From: Paenibacillus periandrae
GTDB taxonomy: Bacteria > Bacillota > Bacilli > Paenibacillales > NBRC-103111
Length of the DNA: 64,000 nucleotides
NCBI RefSeq assembly: GCF_022458865.1
Contig: NZ_JAJNMU010000011.1
Location: 62,001 to 126,000, forward strand
Direction of reading: 5' to 3'
Within the stretch, counting starts at the first letter, position 1. Each line of letters begins with the position of its first letter. The notes below the pieces were generated by a model. That model saw only the letters and a program-made list of their open reading frames with translations. It was not told the origin of the DNA and did not search any database. This document shows positions 1 to 8,879 of the stretch, one piece after another. The position numbers and the translations under genes are program-made.

Positions 1-1428
1 TCCAAAATCCACCATGTTCCTTTTGACAGTCATGCCGTTCGCTCTTTATCGTCGGTTATCGTTCCAAGCTGCATGGCTCTGCTTGGCGAGGCCGCAGTTG
101 CAGAGGAATGGCTTGATTATACACTGGAGTATTATGCATGCTTGTATTCTCCATGGGGCGGGGTAGATGGAGGTTGGGCAGAAGGTCCAATGTATTGGAC
201 GACCGGGATGGCTTTTGTAACAGAAGCTATGAATTTGTTGAACAAATATACAGGAATTAACTTTTACCGTCGTCCTTTTTTCCAGCATACGGGTGATTTT
301 CCGTTGTATTGCTTTAGCCCGGATACACTTCGTGCCAGCTTTGGCGATCAATCCACGCTTGGTGATCCGGTAAGCTTGAAAACAGGCTTCAATATTCGCC
401 AATTTGCTGGGATTACCAACAATGGGTACCATCAATGGTATTATGAGCAGACTCGGGCGATCGATACGGATTCCGAGATGAAGTTTTACAATTATGGCTG
501 GTGGGATTTCCGTTTTGACGAGATGATGTATATGCATGATTATCCGGCTGTGCAAGCCAAAGCACCTACAGACATTGAACCTGTAAAATGGTTCCGAGAT
601 ATAGGCTGGGTAGCTTTTCACGCCCATATGGATCGTCCGGAAGACCATATCATGCTGTTGACCAAAAGTAGTCCTTACGGCTCAATCAGTCACAGCCATG
701 GAGACCAGAACGGCTTCCTGCTGCATGCCTATGGGGAACCACTTGCGATTGAGAGCGGCTATTATGTTGCCTTCGGCAGCACGATGCACATGAATTGGCG
801 CAAGCAGACAAGGTCTACCAATAATGTATTGATCGATGGTCTGGGACAATATGCAGGCACTAACAAAGTACTGAATATGTCGGCATCAGGCACGGTGGAA
901 GCTGTCGAAACCCATAAGGGTTATACGTATTCCCGCTGTAATGCGACCCCAGCTTATCAGGAGCAGGTTCCTTACCTGGAGCGATATGTCAGAGAGCTGT
1001 ATTTTTATGAGGATTCCTATATCGTAGTTGTAGATCAGATTGATCTGTCACAGCCGGGACGTGTCGATTGGCTGTTCCATACGCTGTATGAGATGGAACT
1101 GGATGGACAGTCCTTTAAGGTTCATGGGCAAAAGGCAGATATGGATGGGCGTTTTGTGTACAGCTCATCCGGCGATCTCTCGCTGTCACAGCATGACGAG
1201 TTTACAGAAGTAGACTCTGCAGAGATAGAAGGTCTGGACCGTCATTGGCATTTGACGGCTGCAACGCAATCAGCCCGTAGTCATCGCATTGCCACACTGC
1301 TGGTGCCACTCCGTAAGGATGAGCCCAAGTATGTATCCTACTTCATGGATGATCAAGGTCATGGTGTGCACATTTACTTTACGGAAGACGGCGTTACCCA
1401 TAAGGTAGAGATTCCTAAGCCTTATTAA
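1..1428 (+). CDS. Heparinase II/III-like protein, 3' part
   Basis: The frame is open from base 1, so the start and most of the alpha-helical N-terminal domain lie upstream; 475 residues are visible. Near the middle is the SHSHGDQNGFLLHAYG segment, the H-x-D-Q-N-x-F signature that opens the beta-sandwich domain of heparinase II/III and alginate-lyase-like enzymes, followed by PLAIESGYY. The rest is beta-rich, as expected of the C-terminal sandwich. Family members cleave uronic-acid polysaccharides by beta-elimination; the substrate cannot be read from this fragment. No signal peptide can be judged because the N-terminus is missing. The TetR gene downstream has its own promoter, so this is probably the last gene of an upstream unit. 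Confidence 0.75.
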   Translation, partial: SKIHHVPFDSHAVRSLSSVIVPSCMALLGEAAVAEEWLDYTLEYYACLYSPWGGVDGGWAEGPMYWTTGMAFVTEAMNLLNKYTGINFYRRPFFQHTGDFPLYCFSPDTLRASFGDQSTLGDPVSLKTGFNIRQFAGITNNGYHQWYYEQTRAIDTDSEMKFYNYGWWDFRFDEMMYMHDYPAVQAKAPTDIEPVKWFRDIGWVAFHAHMDRPEDHIMLLTKSSPYGSISHSHGDQNGFLLHAYGEPLAIESGYYVAFGSTMHMNWRKQTRSTNNVLIDGLGQYAGTNKVLNMSASGTVEAVETHKGYTYSRCNATPAYQEQVPYLERYVRELYFYEDSYIVVVDQIDLSQPGRVDWLFHTLYEMELDGQSFKVHGQKADMDGRFVYSSSGDLSLSQHDEFTEVDSAEIEGLDRHWHLTAATQSARSHRIATLLVPLRKDEPKYVSYFMDDQGHGVHIYFTEDGVTHKVEIPKPY

Positions 1429-1440
1429 GCTGTTGAGAGA

Positions 1441-1480
1441 GAACGGCAGTTCATCCTTCGGGTTAGCTGCCGTTCAATTT
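1441..1480 (+). terminator. Stem-loop after heparinase-like gene
   Basis: GAACGGCAG (1441-1449) pairs perfectly with CTGCCGTTC (1467-1475) and is followed by AATTTTAT. The U-tract is short, so termination may be leaky. Confidence 0.55.
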
Positions 1481-1518
1481 TATGTGCTGATTAAGAGAAG
1501 TATCGGTACGATGAATGA

Positions 1519-1547
1519 TTGACGGGTACACATTTTTTTTGTAAGAT
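1519..1547 (+). promoter_or_regulatory. SigA promoter of the tetR-rph unit
   Basis: TTGACG (1519-1524), a 17-base spacer and TAAGAT (1542-1547) fit a vegetative promoter. The predicted transcription start falls inside the inverted repeat at 1548-1575. Confidence 0.6.
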
Positions 1548-1575
1548 GGAAACTATAAAAACTATATCAGTTTCC
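1548..1575. promoter_or_regulatory. Candidate TetR operator
   Basis: GGAAACT (1548-1554) and AGTTTCC (1569-1575) form an outer inverted repeat. Inside it, AAACT (1559-1563) and AGTTT (1569-1573) form a second one with a 5-base gap. The element directly follows the -10 box and lies 25 bases before the TetR start, the usual place for an autorepression operator. Binding is inferred. Confidence 0.5.
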
Positions 1576-1600
1576 TTGGTTTCAAGGTGGGGAGAGTATC

Positions 1601-2179
1601 ATGGTGGATGAAGCTATGCGCATACGTATCCTACAGACAGCTGCCGATTTATTTCAAAAAAAAGGATATCGCTCTATGACTTTGAGTGAACTGTCGGCAC
1701 AGCTTGGGATGAGCAAGAAAACCTTATACGTGTATTTCAATGGGAAGGAGCAGATTGCAGCAGGCGTGCTGGAGAACACGATGGCAGCGATCAGCGCCAG
1801 GATTGACGAATCGACGCGTCAGGAAGGAGATCCGCTTCATTTATTAAGAGACACACTTTATGGAGTCAAGCAAGAGCTTGTGAAGCTGAATCCGATGTTT
1901 CTGGAGGATATCCAGAAGTATATACCAGAGCTGTGGGAACGTATTGAAGCCTTTCGCGCCGGACAGCTTACTTTTATTGAGAAACTGCTGGTTCAGGCTC
2001 AACAGGCAGGATTGATTCGAGATGTCGATCCGCGAGTTGCTGCTGTTGTTATGTCAGAAAGTGTGCAGACCTTTTTGCGTCCGGATTTTGCCTCAAAGCA
2101 TGGATTTACGACGATTGATGTAGCTGAAACCTTGCTTGTCATGTTTACAGAAGGTCTTCGAATCCATAACGATCATTGA
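1601..2179 (+). CDS. TetR/AcrR family transcriptional regulator
   Basis: A 192-residue protein of typical TetR size. The N-terminal helix-turn-helix is clear at about residues 10-50 (AADLFQKKGYRSMTLSELSAQLGMSKKTLYVYF). The remainder is the variable helical ligand-binding and dimer domain, so the ligand cannot be predicted. The ATG follows a GGTGGGGAG ribosome binding site. The gene is 12 bases ahead of the rifampicin-phosphotransferase-like gene and shares its promoter, so it probably represses itself and that enzyme until a ligand binds. The inverted repeat just upstream is the likely operator. Confidence 0.88.
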   Translation: MVDEAMRIRILQTAADLFQKKGYRSMTLSELSAQLGMSKKTLYVYFNGKEQIAAGVLENTMAAISARIDESTRQEGDPLHLLRDTLYGVKQELVKLNPMFLEDIQKYIPELWERIEAFRAGQLTFIEKLLVQAQQAGLIRDVDPRVAAVVMSESVQTFLRPDFASKHGFTTIDVAETLLVMFTEGLRIHNDH

Positions 2180-2191
2180 GGAGTGTGTGTG

Positions 2192-4870
2192 ATGAAAGGA
2201 TACGTTCTTGACTTTGCACAGATCGATGAAACGAGTATATCCATTGTAGGTGGAAAAGGTGCGAATCTTGGCGTAATGACGAGAGCAGGCTTTCCGATAC
2301 CTCCCGGATTTTGTGTAACGACTGGCGCTTACCGCGATTTTATCGGGCAAAGCAGTCTGATGGAAGCCTATTTTCACCAGCTGGATGGGATCAAGGCCGA
2401 CCAATTGAATGCGATATCCGAGCTTGGCTTAAGTATCCGCAAGCATCTTGTCACGTTAGCCATTCCGGAAGCTATTACTGCTGAAATTATTGGCCGCTGG
2501 GAGCAATCAGCTAAAGATAATGCCTATGCGGTTCGTTCCAGCGCGACTGCTGAGGATCTTCCCTATGCCTCATTTGCCGGGCAGCAGGATACGTATTTGA
2601 ATGTAAAAGGAAGCGAGCAGCTGCTGCTAGCCATCCGTCAATGCTGGGCATCACTGTTCACGGATCGAGCCATCTCCTACAGAGCCAAGAATGGATTCGA
2701 TCACCGCTCGGTGCAGTTATCTGTGGTTGTCCAGCAGATGGTGTTTCCCGAAGTATCGGGTATTATGTTCACCGCTGATCCGATTAGTGGTCATCGGGGA
2801 ATCCTTTCTATTGATGCCAGCTATGGACTAGGAGAGGCTCTCGTATCGGGTCTGGTCTCAGCGGATTTATATCAGGTGCATGCGGGAACGATTATTTCCA
2901 AGAAAATAGCCAAAAAGAAGCTTGCCATTTTCTCATTACCGGAAGGCGGTACTGTTACAAGGGAATTGCCAGAAGCTATGCAAGACAGACAGGCACTTGA
3001 AGATTCTCAAATTGAACAATTGGCATCTCTCGGTGCAAAAGTCAAGGATCATTATGGAACGGATCAGGATATCGAATGGTGTTACACAGGAGGTTCGATC
3101 TATATTGTCCAGAGCCGACCGATTACATCGTTATACCCGCTTCCCCAAGTGTGGACGGCAGCAGGAGAATCTCCCCGTATTCTGCTCTCGTTCGGGCACC
3201 AGCAGATGATGACAGATGCAATGAAGCCGATGGCGCTGTCGATCTGGCAGACGATGTTTCCCTTCGGGAAACCTGCCGTTCAAGTTGAAAGTAAGTTGAC
3301 GTATCGTGCTGGCGGACGAATGTTTATTGATATCACCCCCATACTAACTCTTAAACCAGCAAGGAGCCTTGTACCCAAGGTTCTAAAAGGTGTTGACGAA
3401 ATGATGGGCAGCGGTGTAGGTGAATACGTTCAACGGGATGTATTTATTCAAGGCATCAAGCGGCCTAAAGGACTTGCTATGCGGGTGGCACGATTTGTCT
3501 TTCCCTTGCTCGGGAGAGTCGTTAACAATCTGCTGTTTGCTGATACCTCACGGGCAGTTCACACCGTTAATACATGGCTAAGATCCTCGTTCCAATCGGG
3601 CAGGAATCAATTGACAGACGTGAGCGGAGCGAATAGGGTACTTGAAGTGCAGGAGCATGCCGGAAAGCTGCTGCGTTCCCTGTTTCAAGAATTGATGGCC
3701 TATCCGTTGTCGGGTGTTATTGCATCCAGACTAATTCAAGGACTTGCTGGAAGATGGTTGCATGACAATGAAGTCATTCACATTTTAAATAAATCGCTGA
3801 TTGGCAACGTCACCAGTGAGATGGGACTGATGATCGGAGATTTGGCGGATATCGCCAGGCAGTATCCCGAGGTCACCGCGTTAATTCGTGAGGGCAGGGC
3901 ATCAAGCTTTTGCGAGGATCTTTTGACGGTCGAAGGCGGTTCTGTCTTTTTACCCGCATGGGACCATTTTATTGAGTTGTATGGCATGCGCTGTGCAGGT
4001 GAAATCGATATTACGCGCCCGAGATGGAGAGAGGATGCCAGCTCGCTATTGCCCTCGATTGAAAGCCATATCAGAACGATGAGGCATAAGGAACACAGAG
4101 AGCGGTTTGCACAAGGCGCATTAGAGGCTCAAACGGCTGCTGACGACTTGTTGGATCGTCTCGGGAAGCTGCCCTTCGGATGGTTTAAAAAGAGATTAAT
4201 GGGCCGCTTACTGCGAGTATTTCGCGATTTGATGTGCATTCGGGAGCATCCCAAATATTTGATGATGCAGCACTTCAGCTTGTTCCGGCAGGCTATTCTG
4301 AAGGAAGCGCAAAGTTTGGTGCAGCAAAGAGTATTGTCTGAAGAAGAGGATGCCTTTTACTTGACCTTGGATGAACTGCTGCACTTGACGCAAGGCAATT
4401 CGATCGAGCATCTCTCCCAAATAATAGTTGGTCGCAAACAGGAATATGAGCACTACAAGTCACTCACACCGCCGCGGCTGATGACAAGTGAAGGTGAGAT
4501 GATTACGGGCCAACGCAGTCAGCAGGATGCACCAGAGCATGCACTGCTCGGAACCCCGGTGTCTGCAGGAATCGTAGAAGGGATTGCCCGCGTAGTATTA
4601 CGTCCTGAGGATGCGAAGCTGAACAAAGGTGAAATCTTGATTGCCCCATTTACAGATCCGGGGTGGACGCCGCTGTTTCACTCGTGTGTAGGTCTGGTGA
4701 TGGAAGTAGGCGGATTGATGACGCATGGTGCCGTCGTAGCGCGCGAATACGGGCTTCCAGCTGTAGTAGGCATAGATGACGCAACCAGGCTGATTCACGA
4801 TGGTGACCTGATTCGTCTGGATGGTACGCGTGGATTTGTAGTAGTCTTGACTTCGAGTACGAGACCATAG
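2192..4870 (+). CDS. rph: Rifampicin phosphotransferase / PEP synthase-like dikinase
   Basis: 892 residues, close to the usual size of rifamycin phosphotransferases (about 870). The N-terminal part is a PPDK/PEP-synthase ATP-grasp domain (VGGKGANLG, AVRSSATAEDLPYASFAGQQ, GLGEALVSG, QDIEWC, IVQSRPIT). A middle region begins with SFGHQQMMTDAMKP, a word typical of the rifamycin-binding domain of RPH enzymes. The C-terminal swivel domain carries the phospho-carrying histidine (about H845) in GGLMTHGAVVAREYGLPAVVG. In characterised RPH proteins ATP's beta-phosphate passes through this His to a rifamycin hydroxyl. ATG 2192 is preferred over the upstream in-frame GTG 2183 because GAGGAG (2178-2183) is correctly spaced. 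An ordinary PEP synthase is the alternative, but the middle domain and TetR partner favour a xenobiotic kinase. Confidence 0.72.
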   Translation: MKGYVLDFAQIDETSISIVGGKGANLGVMTRAGFPIPPGFCVTTGAYRDFIGQSSLMEAYFHQLDGIKADQLNAISELGLSIRKHLVTLAIPEAITAEIIGRWEQSAKDNAYAVRSSATAEDLPYASFAGQQDTYLNVKGSEQLLLAIRQCWASLFTDRAISYRAKNGFDHRSVQLSVVVQQMVFPEVSGIMFTADPISGHRGILSIDASYGLGEALVSGLVSADLYQVHAGTIISKKIAKKKLAIFSLPEGGTVTRELPEAMQDRQALEDSQIEQLASLGAKVKDHYGTDQDIEWCYTGGSIYIVQSRPITSLYPLPQVWTAAGESPRILLSFGHQQMMTDAMKPMALSIWQTMFPFGKPAVQVESKLTYRAGGRMFIDITPILTLKPARSLVPKVLKGVDEMMGSGVGEYVQRDVFIQGIKRPKGLAMRVARFVFPLLGRVVNNLLFADTSRAVHTVNTWLRSSFQSGRNQLTDVSGANRVLEVQEHAGKLLRSLFQELMAYPLSGVIASRLIQGLAGRWLHDNEVIHILNKSLIGNVTSEMGLMIGDLADIARQYPEVTALIREGRASSFCEDLLTVEGGSVFLPAWDHFIELYGMRCAGEIDITRPRWREDASSLLPSIESHIRTMRHKEHRERFAQGALEAQTAADDLLDRLGKLPFGWFKKRLMGRLLRVFRDLMCIREHPKYLMMQHFSLFRQAILKEAQSLVQQRVLSEEEDAFYLTLDELLHLTQGNSIEHLSQIIVGRKQEYEHYKSLTPPRLMTSEGEMITGQRSQQDAPEHALLGTPVSAGIVEGIARVVLRPEDAKLNKGEILIAPFTDPGWTPLFHSCVGLVMEVGGLMTHGAVVAREYGLPAVVGIDDATRLIHDGDLIRLDGTRGFVVVLTSSTRP

Positions 4871-4872
4871 TC

Positions 4873-4916
4873 AAAAGCCCTTCGAGGCATCACTTGGATG
4901 CTCAAAGGGCTTTTTT
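4873..4916. terminator. Bidirectional intrinsic terminator
   Basis: AAAGCCCTT (4874-4882) pairs with AAGGGCTTT (4905-4913); an inner GAGGCATC/GATGCTC stem extends it. T-runs on both strands serve the convergent rph-like and ssuA-like genes. Confidence 0.85.
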
Positions 4917-4925
4917 ACTTCAAGC

Positions 4926-5990
4926 TTATTTGCCTGCTTTCACTTCATTTAACAGGGTTAAATCCACAAATTTGCTTAGATCAAGCTCTTCCTTTTTAAC
5001 GTCTTTAATATAGCCAGCATCAATGGAAACCTTGGCCATTTCTTCAATGGCTTCCTTACTAACATCTGTGGTGAGGCTAAAACGGCCCAGGGAAGCTTTA
5101 ATCAGGTTGATTTCCATTCCTTTGCCGCTCAAAGCTTTCAGACGATTGTTAATCAGCTCGTAGGATTTATCCGGGTTTTTCTTAATAAAGTCAACAGCCT
5201 CTGCATTGGCTTTAATCGCTTGCTTCGTCATTTCACGGTGATCCTTCAGGAACTTGTCGCTAACAGCCAGCAAGGTCAAAGGATAGTTACCATTATTAGG
5301 AGGGATTTTGTCCCAATCTACGATGATTTTGCCTACTCCTTCCTGTTCCATTTGTGTACCCCAAGGCTCTGGAACAAGGGTTGCATCAATTTCTTTTTGT
5401 CTCATGGCTACCATAGTGTCAGCAGGTGCACGTGCAATGATATTCACACCGGTTTTATCTGTAGTAATTTTCAAGTTATTTTGTTGAAGCAGCAGGCGCA
5501 AAGAAATTTCGTTTGTGCTGCCTTTTGTCGGGATCGCGACAGTTTTGCCAAGCAAATCCTTAGGGCTTGTAATTCCTGAATCCTTGGCTGCTACCAGGAC
5601 AGCTCCACCATTGGTAGATCCACTAACGATCCGGAAATTTTTACTTTTAACGAATTGGTTGGTAGCGGGTCCAGGACCTGTGTACCCCAGATCAATCTGA
5701 TCTGTAGCTAAAGCAGTAGAGAAATCGGAGCCGTTGTCAAAGCCGACAACCTCGATCTTAACTTTATCTCCCCATGCTTTTTGGAACAAGCCTTGTTCCA
5801 AAGCAACATAACCTGCTGCGTGCGTGACATTTTTGAATATACCTATGCGAACGGTTGATGCAGTTGGTGCTTGTGGAGCAGCTGCTCCGCCAGCGGCAGG
5901 TGCGGTAGTCTCTTCTTTTTTGCCGCATGCCGACAGTACCAATACGGTAACCAGCAGCAGGGCCAATAATAGTGATCCTTGTTTTTTCAT
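4926..5990 (-). CDS. SsuA-like ABC substrate-binding lipoprotein
   Basis: 354 residues. The N-terminus is a lipoprotein signal (MKKQGSLLLALLLVTVLVLS) with lipobox LSAC, then a Gly/Ala/Pro-rich tether and a periplasmic-binding fold of the NMT1/SsuA type (VRIGIFKNVTHAAGYVALEQ, DQIDLGYTGPGPATNQFV). Such proteins bind aliphatic sulfonates, taurine or nitrate-like anions at the outer membrane face. It is last in a permease-ATPase-binding protein operon on the minus strand. No sulfonate monooxygenase is nearby, so the sulfonate assignment rests on family resemblance. Confidence 0.82.
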   Translation of the reverse strand: MKKQGSLLLALLLVTVLVLSACGKKEETTAPAAGGAAAPQAPTASTVRIGIFKNVTHAAGYVALEQGLFQKAWGDKVKIEVVGFDNGSDFSTALATDQIDLGYTGPGPATNQFVKSKNFRIVSGSTNGGAVLVAAKDSGITSPKDLLGKTVAIPTKGSTNEISLRLLLQQNNLKITTDKTGVNIIARAPADTMVAMRQKEIDATLVPEPWGTQMEQEGVGKIIVDWDKIPPNNGNYPLTLLAVSDKFLKDHREMTKQAIKANAEAVDFIKKNPDKSYELINNRLKALSGKGMEINLIKASLGRFSLTTDVSKEAIEEMAKVSIDAGYIKDVKKEELDLSKFVDLTLLNEVKAGK

Positions 5991-6021
5991 CGTTTAACTC
6001 TCCCTTTTGTATAAAATGTCG

Positions 6022-6792
6022 CTATTTTTTATTTTTATTCTCGGCTAGGCCGTAGCGAATCAAAATCGTATCCTCCAACCGTTTGAAGCAAAAATGGTCG
6101 GAAAGAGTACCCAGAACAGCAATAATGATAACTACACACAGCATCAATGCGGTATCCGATAAGCTTCTCCCGTCCTGTAGAAGTTGACCCAGGCCAACGC
6201 CTTTGGCAATCAGCTCCCCTGATACTAATGCACGCCAGGCAAATGCCCAAGCTACACGAACTCCCGTGATCATATGAGGGAAGGCAGCGGGGACCATAAC
6301 CTGATAAAACATTCGAAAGCCATTGCCTGTGCCCATCGTTCGTGCGGCCTTCAAATACAAAGGAGGAATATTCATAATACCGGTTCGGCTTGACATAGCC
6401 ATAGTCCAGGTTGCCCCAAGTGTAGTGATAAATACGACAGAAAAGTCGTTCATTCCGAACCAGATGATAGCAAAAGGCAGCCAGGCGATGCTTGGGACGG
6501 TTTGCAAGGCTACGACCAGGAAGCCGATGGTATCGTCCAGAAAGCGGTATCTGGCGAATAAAAAGCCAAGTGTAACTCCAATCGATATGGCCAGCACAAA
6601 AGCTGTCAGCAGCCTGCGTATGCTCTGTAGCGTCGCTTCCAGCAGCTGTCCGTGCACAAAGCCATCATAGAATGCTTGCGCGGTCTGGACAACAGAGGGG
6701 AACTTCCAGCCCCAATCGAATATTCTAAATCCCGCTTCCCATGCTATTAGAACTACGATCAGAAAGAGTGTTCTTCTTAAGGCTGTACTCAT
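6022..6792 (-). CDS. SsuC-like ABC transporter permease
   Basis: 256 residues with about six hydrophobic segments and the EAA-type loop (around LKAARTMGTGNGFRMFYQVM) that docks on the ATPase. The family is BPD_transp_1, sulfonate/nitrate/taurine type. The start is supported by AAAGGAGGAG on the minus strand 8 bases upstream. The beginning overlaps the ATPase gene by 68 bases, which is long for an operon junction and suggests translational coupling. It pairs with the binding protein 31 bases downstream. Confidence 0.85.
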   Translation of the reverse strand: MSTALRRTLFLIVVLIAWEAGFRIFDWGWKFPSVVQTAQAFYDGFVHGQLLEATLQSIRRLLTAFVLAISIGVTLGFLFARYRFLDDTIGFLVVALQTVPSIAWLPFAIIWFGMNDFSVVFITTLGATWTMAMSSRTGIMNIPPLYLKAARTMGTGNGFRMFYQVMVPAAFPHMITGVRVAWAFAWRALVSGELIAKGVGLGQLLQDGRSLSDTALMLCVVIIIAVLGTLSDHFCFKRLEDTILIRYGLAENKNKK

Positions 6793-7564
6793 CGCCCATC
6801 TCCTCCTTTACGACTTTTTCCAACTCATCGGCAAGAACTTCCATGATGTTGGTTTCCGTATGGTGAAGAAGGGGGTCAGATGCATCCCGCGGACGCTCTG
6901 CCTGAACGGGGAATTCTTTTTTTATGGTTCCAGGTCTCGTCGACATGACGAGAACACGGTCAGATAAAATGACGGCTTCACGTATATTGTGGGTGATGAA
7001 AAGAATCGTTTTCTTGGTCCGCATCCAGATTTCTTCCAGTTCTTTATGTAAAATAAGTCTGGTTTGTTCATCCAGTGCCGCAAATGGCTCATCCATCAAC
7101 AGAATTTCAGGGTCCATCGCCAAAGCGCGGGCAATAGCCGCTCTCTGTTTCATCCCGCCTGATAGCTCATGCGGATAACGATCTGCAAATCTGCTTAAGT
7201 GAACGGATTTGATTTGCTCCATCGCAAGCTCCTCGCGTTCCTTTTTGCCCAAGCCTTTTTGCTTAAGCCCAAATGCTACATTGTCGAGCACGGTCAACCA
7301 TGGAAACAAGGCGTGCTCCTGAAATACGACGACACGGTCGGGTCCAGGTGTGCTGCAGTCTTTACCGTTGACGGTTATAGTTCCCTGCTGCGCATGCTCA
7401 AGTCCTGCTACCAAATTTAAAAGCGTAGATTTGCCGCAGCCCGACGGTCCCAGCAAGGAGACAAATTCCCCTTTTTGAATGGTCAGTGACACGTTGTCAA
7501 TTGCTGTGAATGTGCCGCCTGTACGCTGCTGGAATGTCTTGCTGATGTTCTTGATTTCAATCAT
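6725..7564 (-). CDS. SsuB-like ABC transporter ATP-binding protein
   Basis: 279 residues with Walker A GPSGCGKST, Q-loop VVFQEHALFPW, signature LSGGMKQR, Walker B ILLMDEPFAALDE and H-loop ILFITHNIREA. This is the ATPase of a sulfonate/nitrate/taurine-class importer. The conserved part ends near residue 245; the last 30 or so residues (KKNTLSDRSSNSMGSGI at the end) are polar, unconserved-looking and are encoded inside the permease start region. Loss of an earlier stop codon could explain this tail. It is the first gene of the minus-strand operon. Confidence 0.88.
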   Translation of the reverse strand: MIEIKNISKTFQQRTGGTFTAIDNVSLTIQKGEFVSLLGPSGCGKSTLLNLVAGLEHAQQGTITVNGKDCSTPGPDRVVVFQEHALFPWLTVLDNVAFGLKQKGLGKKEREELAMEQIKSVHLSRFADRYPHELSGGMKQRAAIARALAMDPEILLMDEPFAALDEQTRLILHKELEEIWMRTKKTILFITHNIREAVILSDRVLVMSTRPGTIKKEFPVQAERPRDASDPLLHHTETNIMEVLADELEKVVKEEMGDEYSLKKNTLSDRSSNSMGSGI

Positions 7565-7631
7565 GTGTTGCTCACTCCTTCATGAACTCCATACAAGTTA
7601 GTTTTCTTCTGAAAGATCATACTAAAAGTAT

Positions 7632-7669
7632 ATACCAACCTATTCTATCGGAATTAACATATTTGTCAA
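7632..7669 (-). promoter_or_regulatory. Promoter of ssu-like operon with possible sulfur-control operator
   Basis: On the minus strand TTGACA (7669-7664) is followed after 16 bases by TAGAAT (7647-7642). The -10 lies inside an imperfect symmetric element that on the plus strand reads ATACC at one end and TCGGAATT at the other (about 7632-7654). I recall a similar arrangement for CymR/Rrf2-type cysteine regulators, but I could not verify it. Confidence 0.4.
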
Positions 7670-7780
7670 TATAAACTTTATGAAGGAAAAAAGGGATATC
7701 GTGCCGAAGTAGTCTAACTCAAGGATTAACAGCTTTTCCCGATACCAACAATTCATGAACAAGAAAGGTTTGGATAGCGA

Positions 7781-8746
7781 ATGAAACGATGGAAACGCGT
7801 GCTGATTACGGGGTCTCTATTGACAACTGCCTTCACGGCCGGCGTGTATGCTGAGGATGTGCTTCAACGGGTCGACGCCTATTTACGCCCTGATTTCAAC
7901 GTGGTACTCGATGGTAAACAGATTCAATTGGAGAGTCCAACACTAGTGTATGCAGATAAAACCTACTTATCTTTGAAAGAGCTTGGCAATTTGTTGGGAG
8001 CTAGCGTTATTTGGAAAGATGTGAATAAGACGATCTACATCAACAGCCGGATTAATCCCGAGCAGCAGGTTGTCGAGAAGGATCAGTCGATAGAAGAATT
8101 CAAATTCCGCAACCCATATTCTATCAAGGTAAATTACCTTGGGGCTGAGTATCCATTGATGCTGGCCTATGCGGATGAAGGTACAGGTGTGAGAAATAAT
8201 TTGATCTATTACCGTCTTTCCGATGTAAGGAAGATGGGGATTGATACGAACGGTTTGAAACAATCCAAAGAGAAGCTGACAGGAGCCTTATACATAAGCG
8301 AGCCTGAAATGAAAAAACGCCTGAAGCAAATGCCAACACCGATTTATAAAGGAAGTGAGCGGTATGTGGTATCTGGGGAAATTAATACGAATAAAATCAA
8401 TGCTCTGCAAAATCATGTTAAAGAAAGTGCTAGTAATCGCACTGACGATATTCAATTCACCAACATACCAATTATGATTGAAAAGATAGGAACAGAGAAC
8501 ATGTATGAATATTTATTCTATCAAACCCGTACCTCTTCCAAATTTACGATTAGCCACTATGTCACAACCATGCTGATTTTAACTAAAATGGAGGAGAAAT
8601 TAGTTGATGGTTCGGATGGTTATACCGTTAACAGTTATGGCTGGACAGATCTGGACGATAAATTAGAACGTGAAGTTACTCGTATAGAAGACGAAGCGAG
8701 AAAAGCCAAGGAAGAAGAAGCAATAAGACAGGCTTCCAAAAAATAA
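7781..8746 (+). CDS. Copper amine oxidase N-terminal-like stalk domain protein
   Basis: 321 residues with a signal peptide (basic MKRWKR, hydrophobic stretch, cleavage near GVYAED). Residues about 40-95 match the copper amine oxidase N-terminal stalk domain common in Paenibacillus exported proteins (VVLDGKQIQL, YLSLKELGNLLGASVIWKD, KTIYIN). The rest is mixed alpha/beta without a recognised motif and ends in a charged coiled-coil-like tail rich in E, K and R. No copper-oxidase catalytic domain is present; the name refers only to the stalk. It is probably a cell-envelope or secreted protein of unknown role, transcribed alone. Confidence 0.7.
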   Translation: MKRWKRVLITGSLLTTAFTAGVYAEDVLQRVDAYLRPDFNVVLDGKQIQLESPTLVYADKTYLSLKELGNLLGASVIWKDVNKTIYINSRINPEQQVVEKDQSIEEFKFRNPYSIKVNYLGAEYPLMLAYADEGTGVRNNLIYYRLSDVRKMGIDTNGLKQSKEKLTGALYISEPEMKKRLKQMPTPIYKGSERYVVSGEINTNKINALQNHVKESASNRTDDIQFTNIPIMIEKIGTENMYEYLFYQTRTSSKFTISHYVTTMLILTKMEEKLVDGSDGYTVNSYGWTDLDDKLEREVTRIEDEARKAKEEEAIRQASKK

Positions 8747-8777
8747 GGGAGTAGCCGCAACAAGGTCAGCTATAGTG

Positions 8778-8815
8778 AATCGTCTGGGCATGATCCTGGG
8801 CGATTTATTTATTTT
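8778..8815 (+). terminator. Probable terminator
   Basis: AATCGTCTGGG (8778-8788) pairs with CCTGGGCGATT (8795-8805), allowing three G-U pairs, followed by TTATTTATTTT. Confidence 0.6.
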
Positions 8816-8850
8816 CCAAAAAATAAATAACAATTAATTAATAAAGCAAG

Positions 8851-8879
8851 TTGCCAAAACATAGAATTCATAATAAAAT
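8851..8879 (+). promoter_or_regulatory. SigA promoter of the 9008 gene
   Basis: TTGCCA (8851-8856), 17-base spacer, TAAAAT (8874-8879) in a very AT-rich stretch. This leaves a leader of about 120 bases before the GTG start at 9008. Confidence 0.5.

Noticed and set aside
46..648. 200-codon minus-strand open frame at the left edge
   Set aside because: Antisense to the heparinase-like frame, which is open from base 1 and carries real family motifs.
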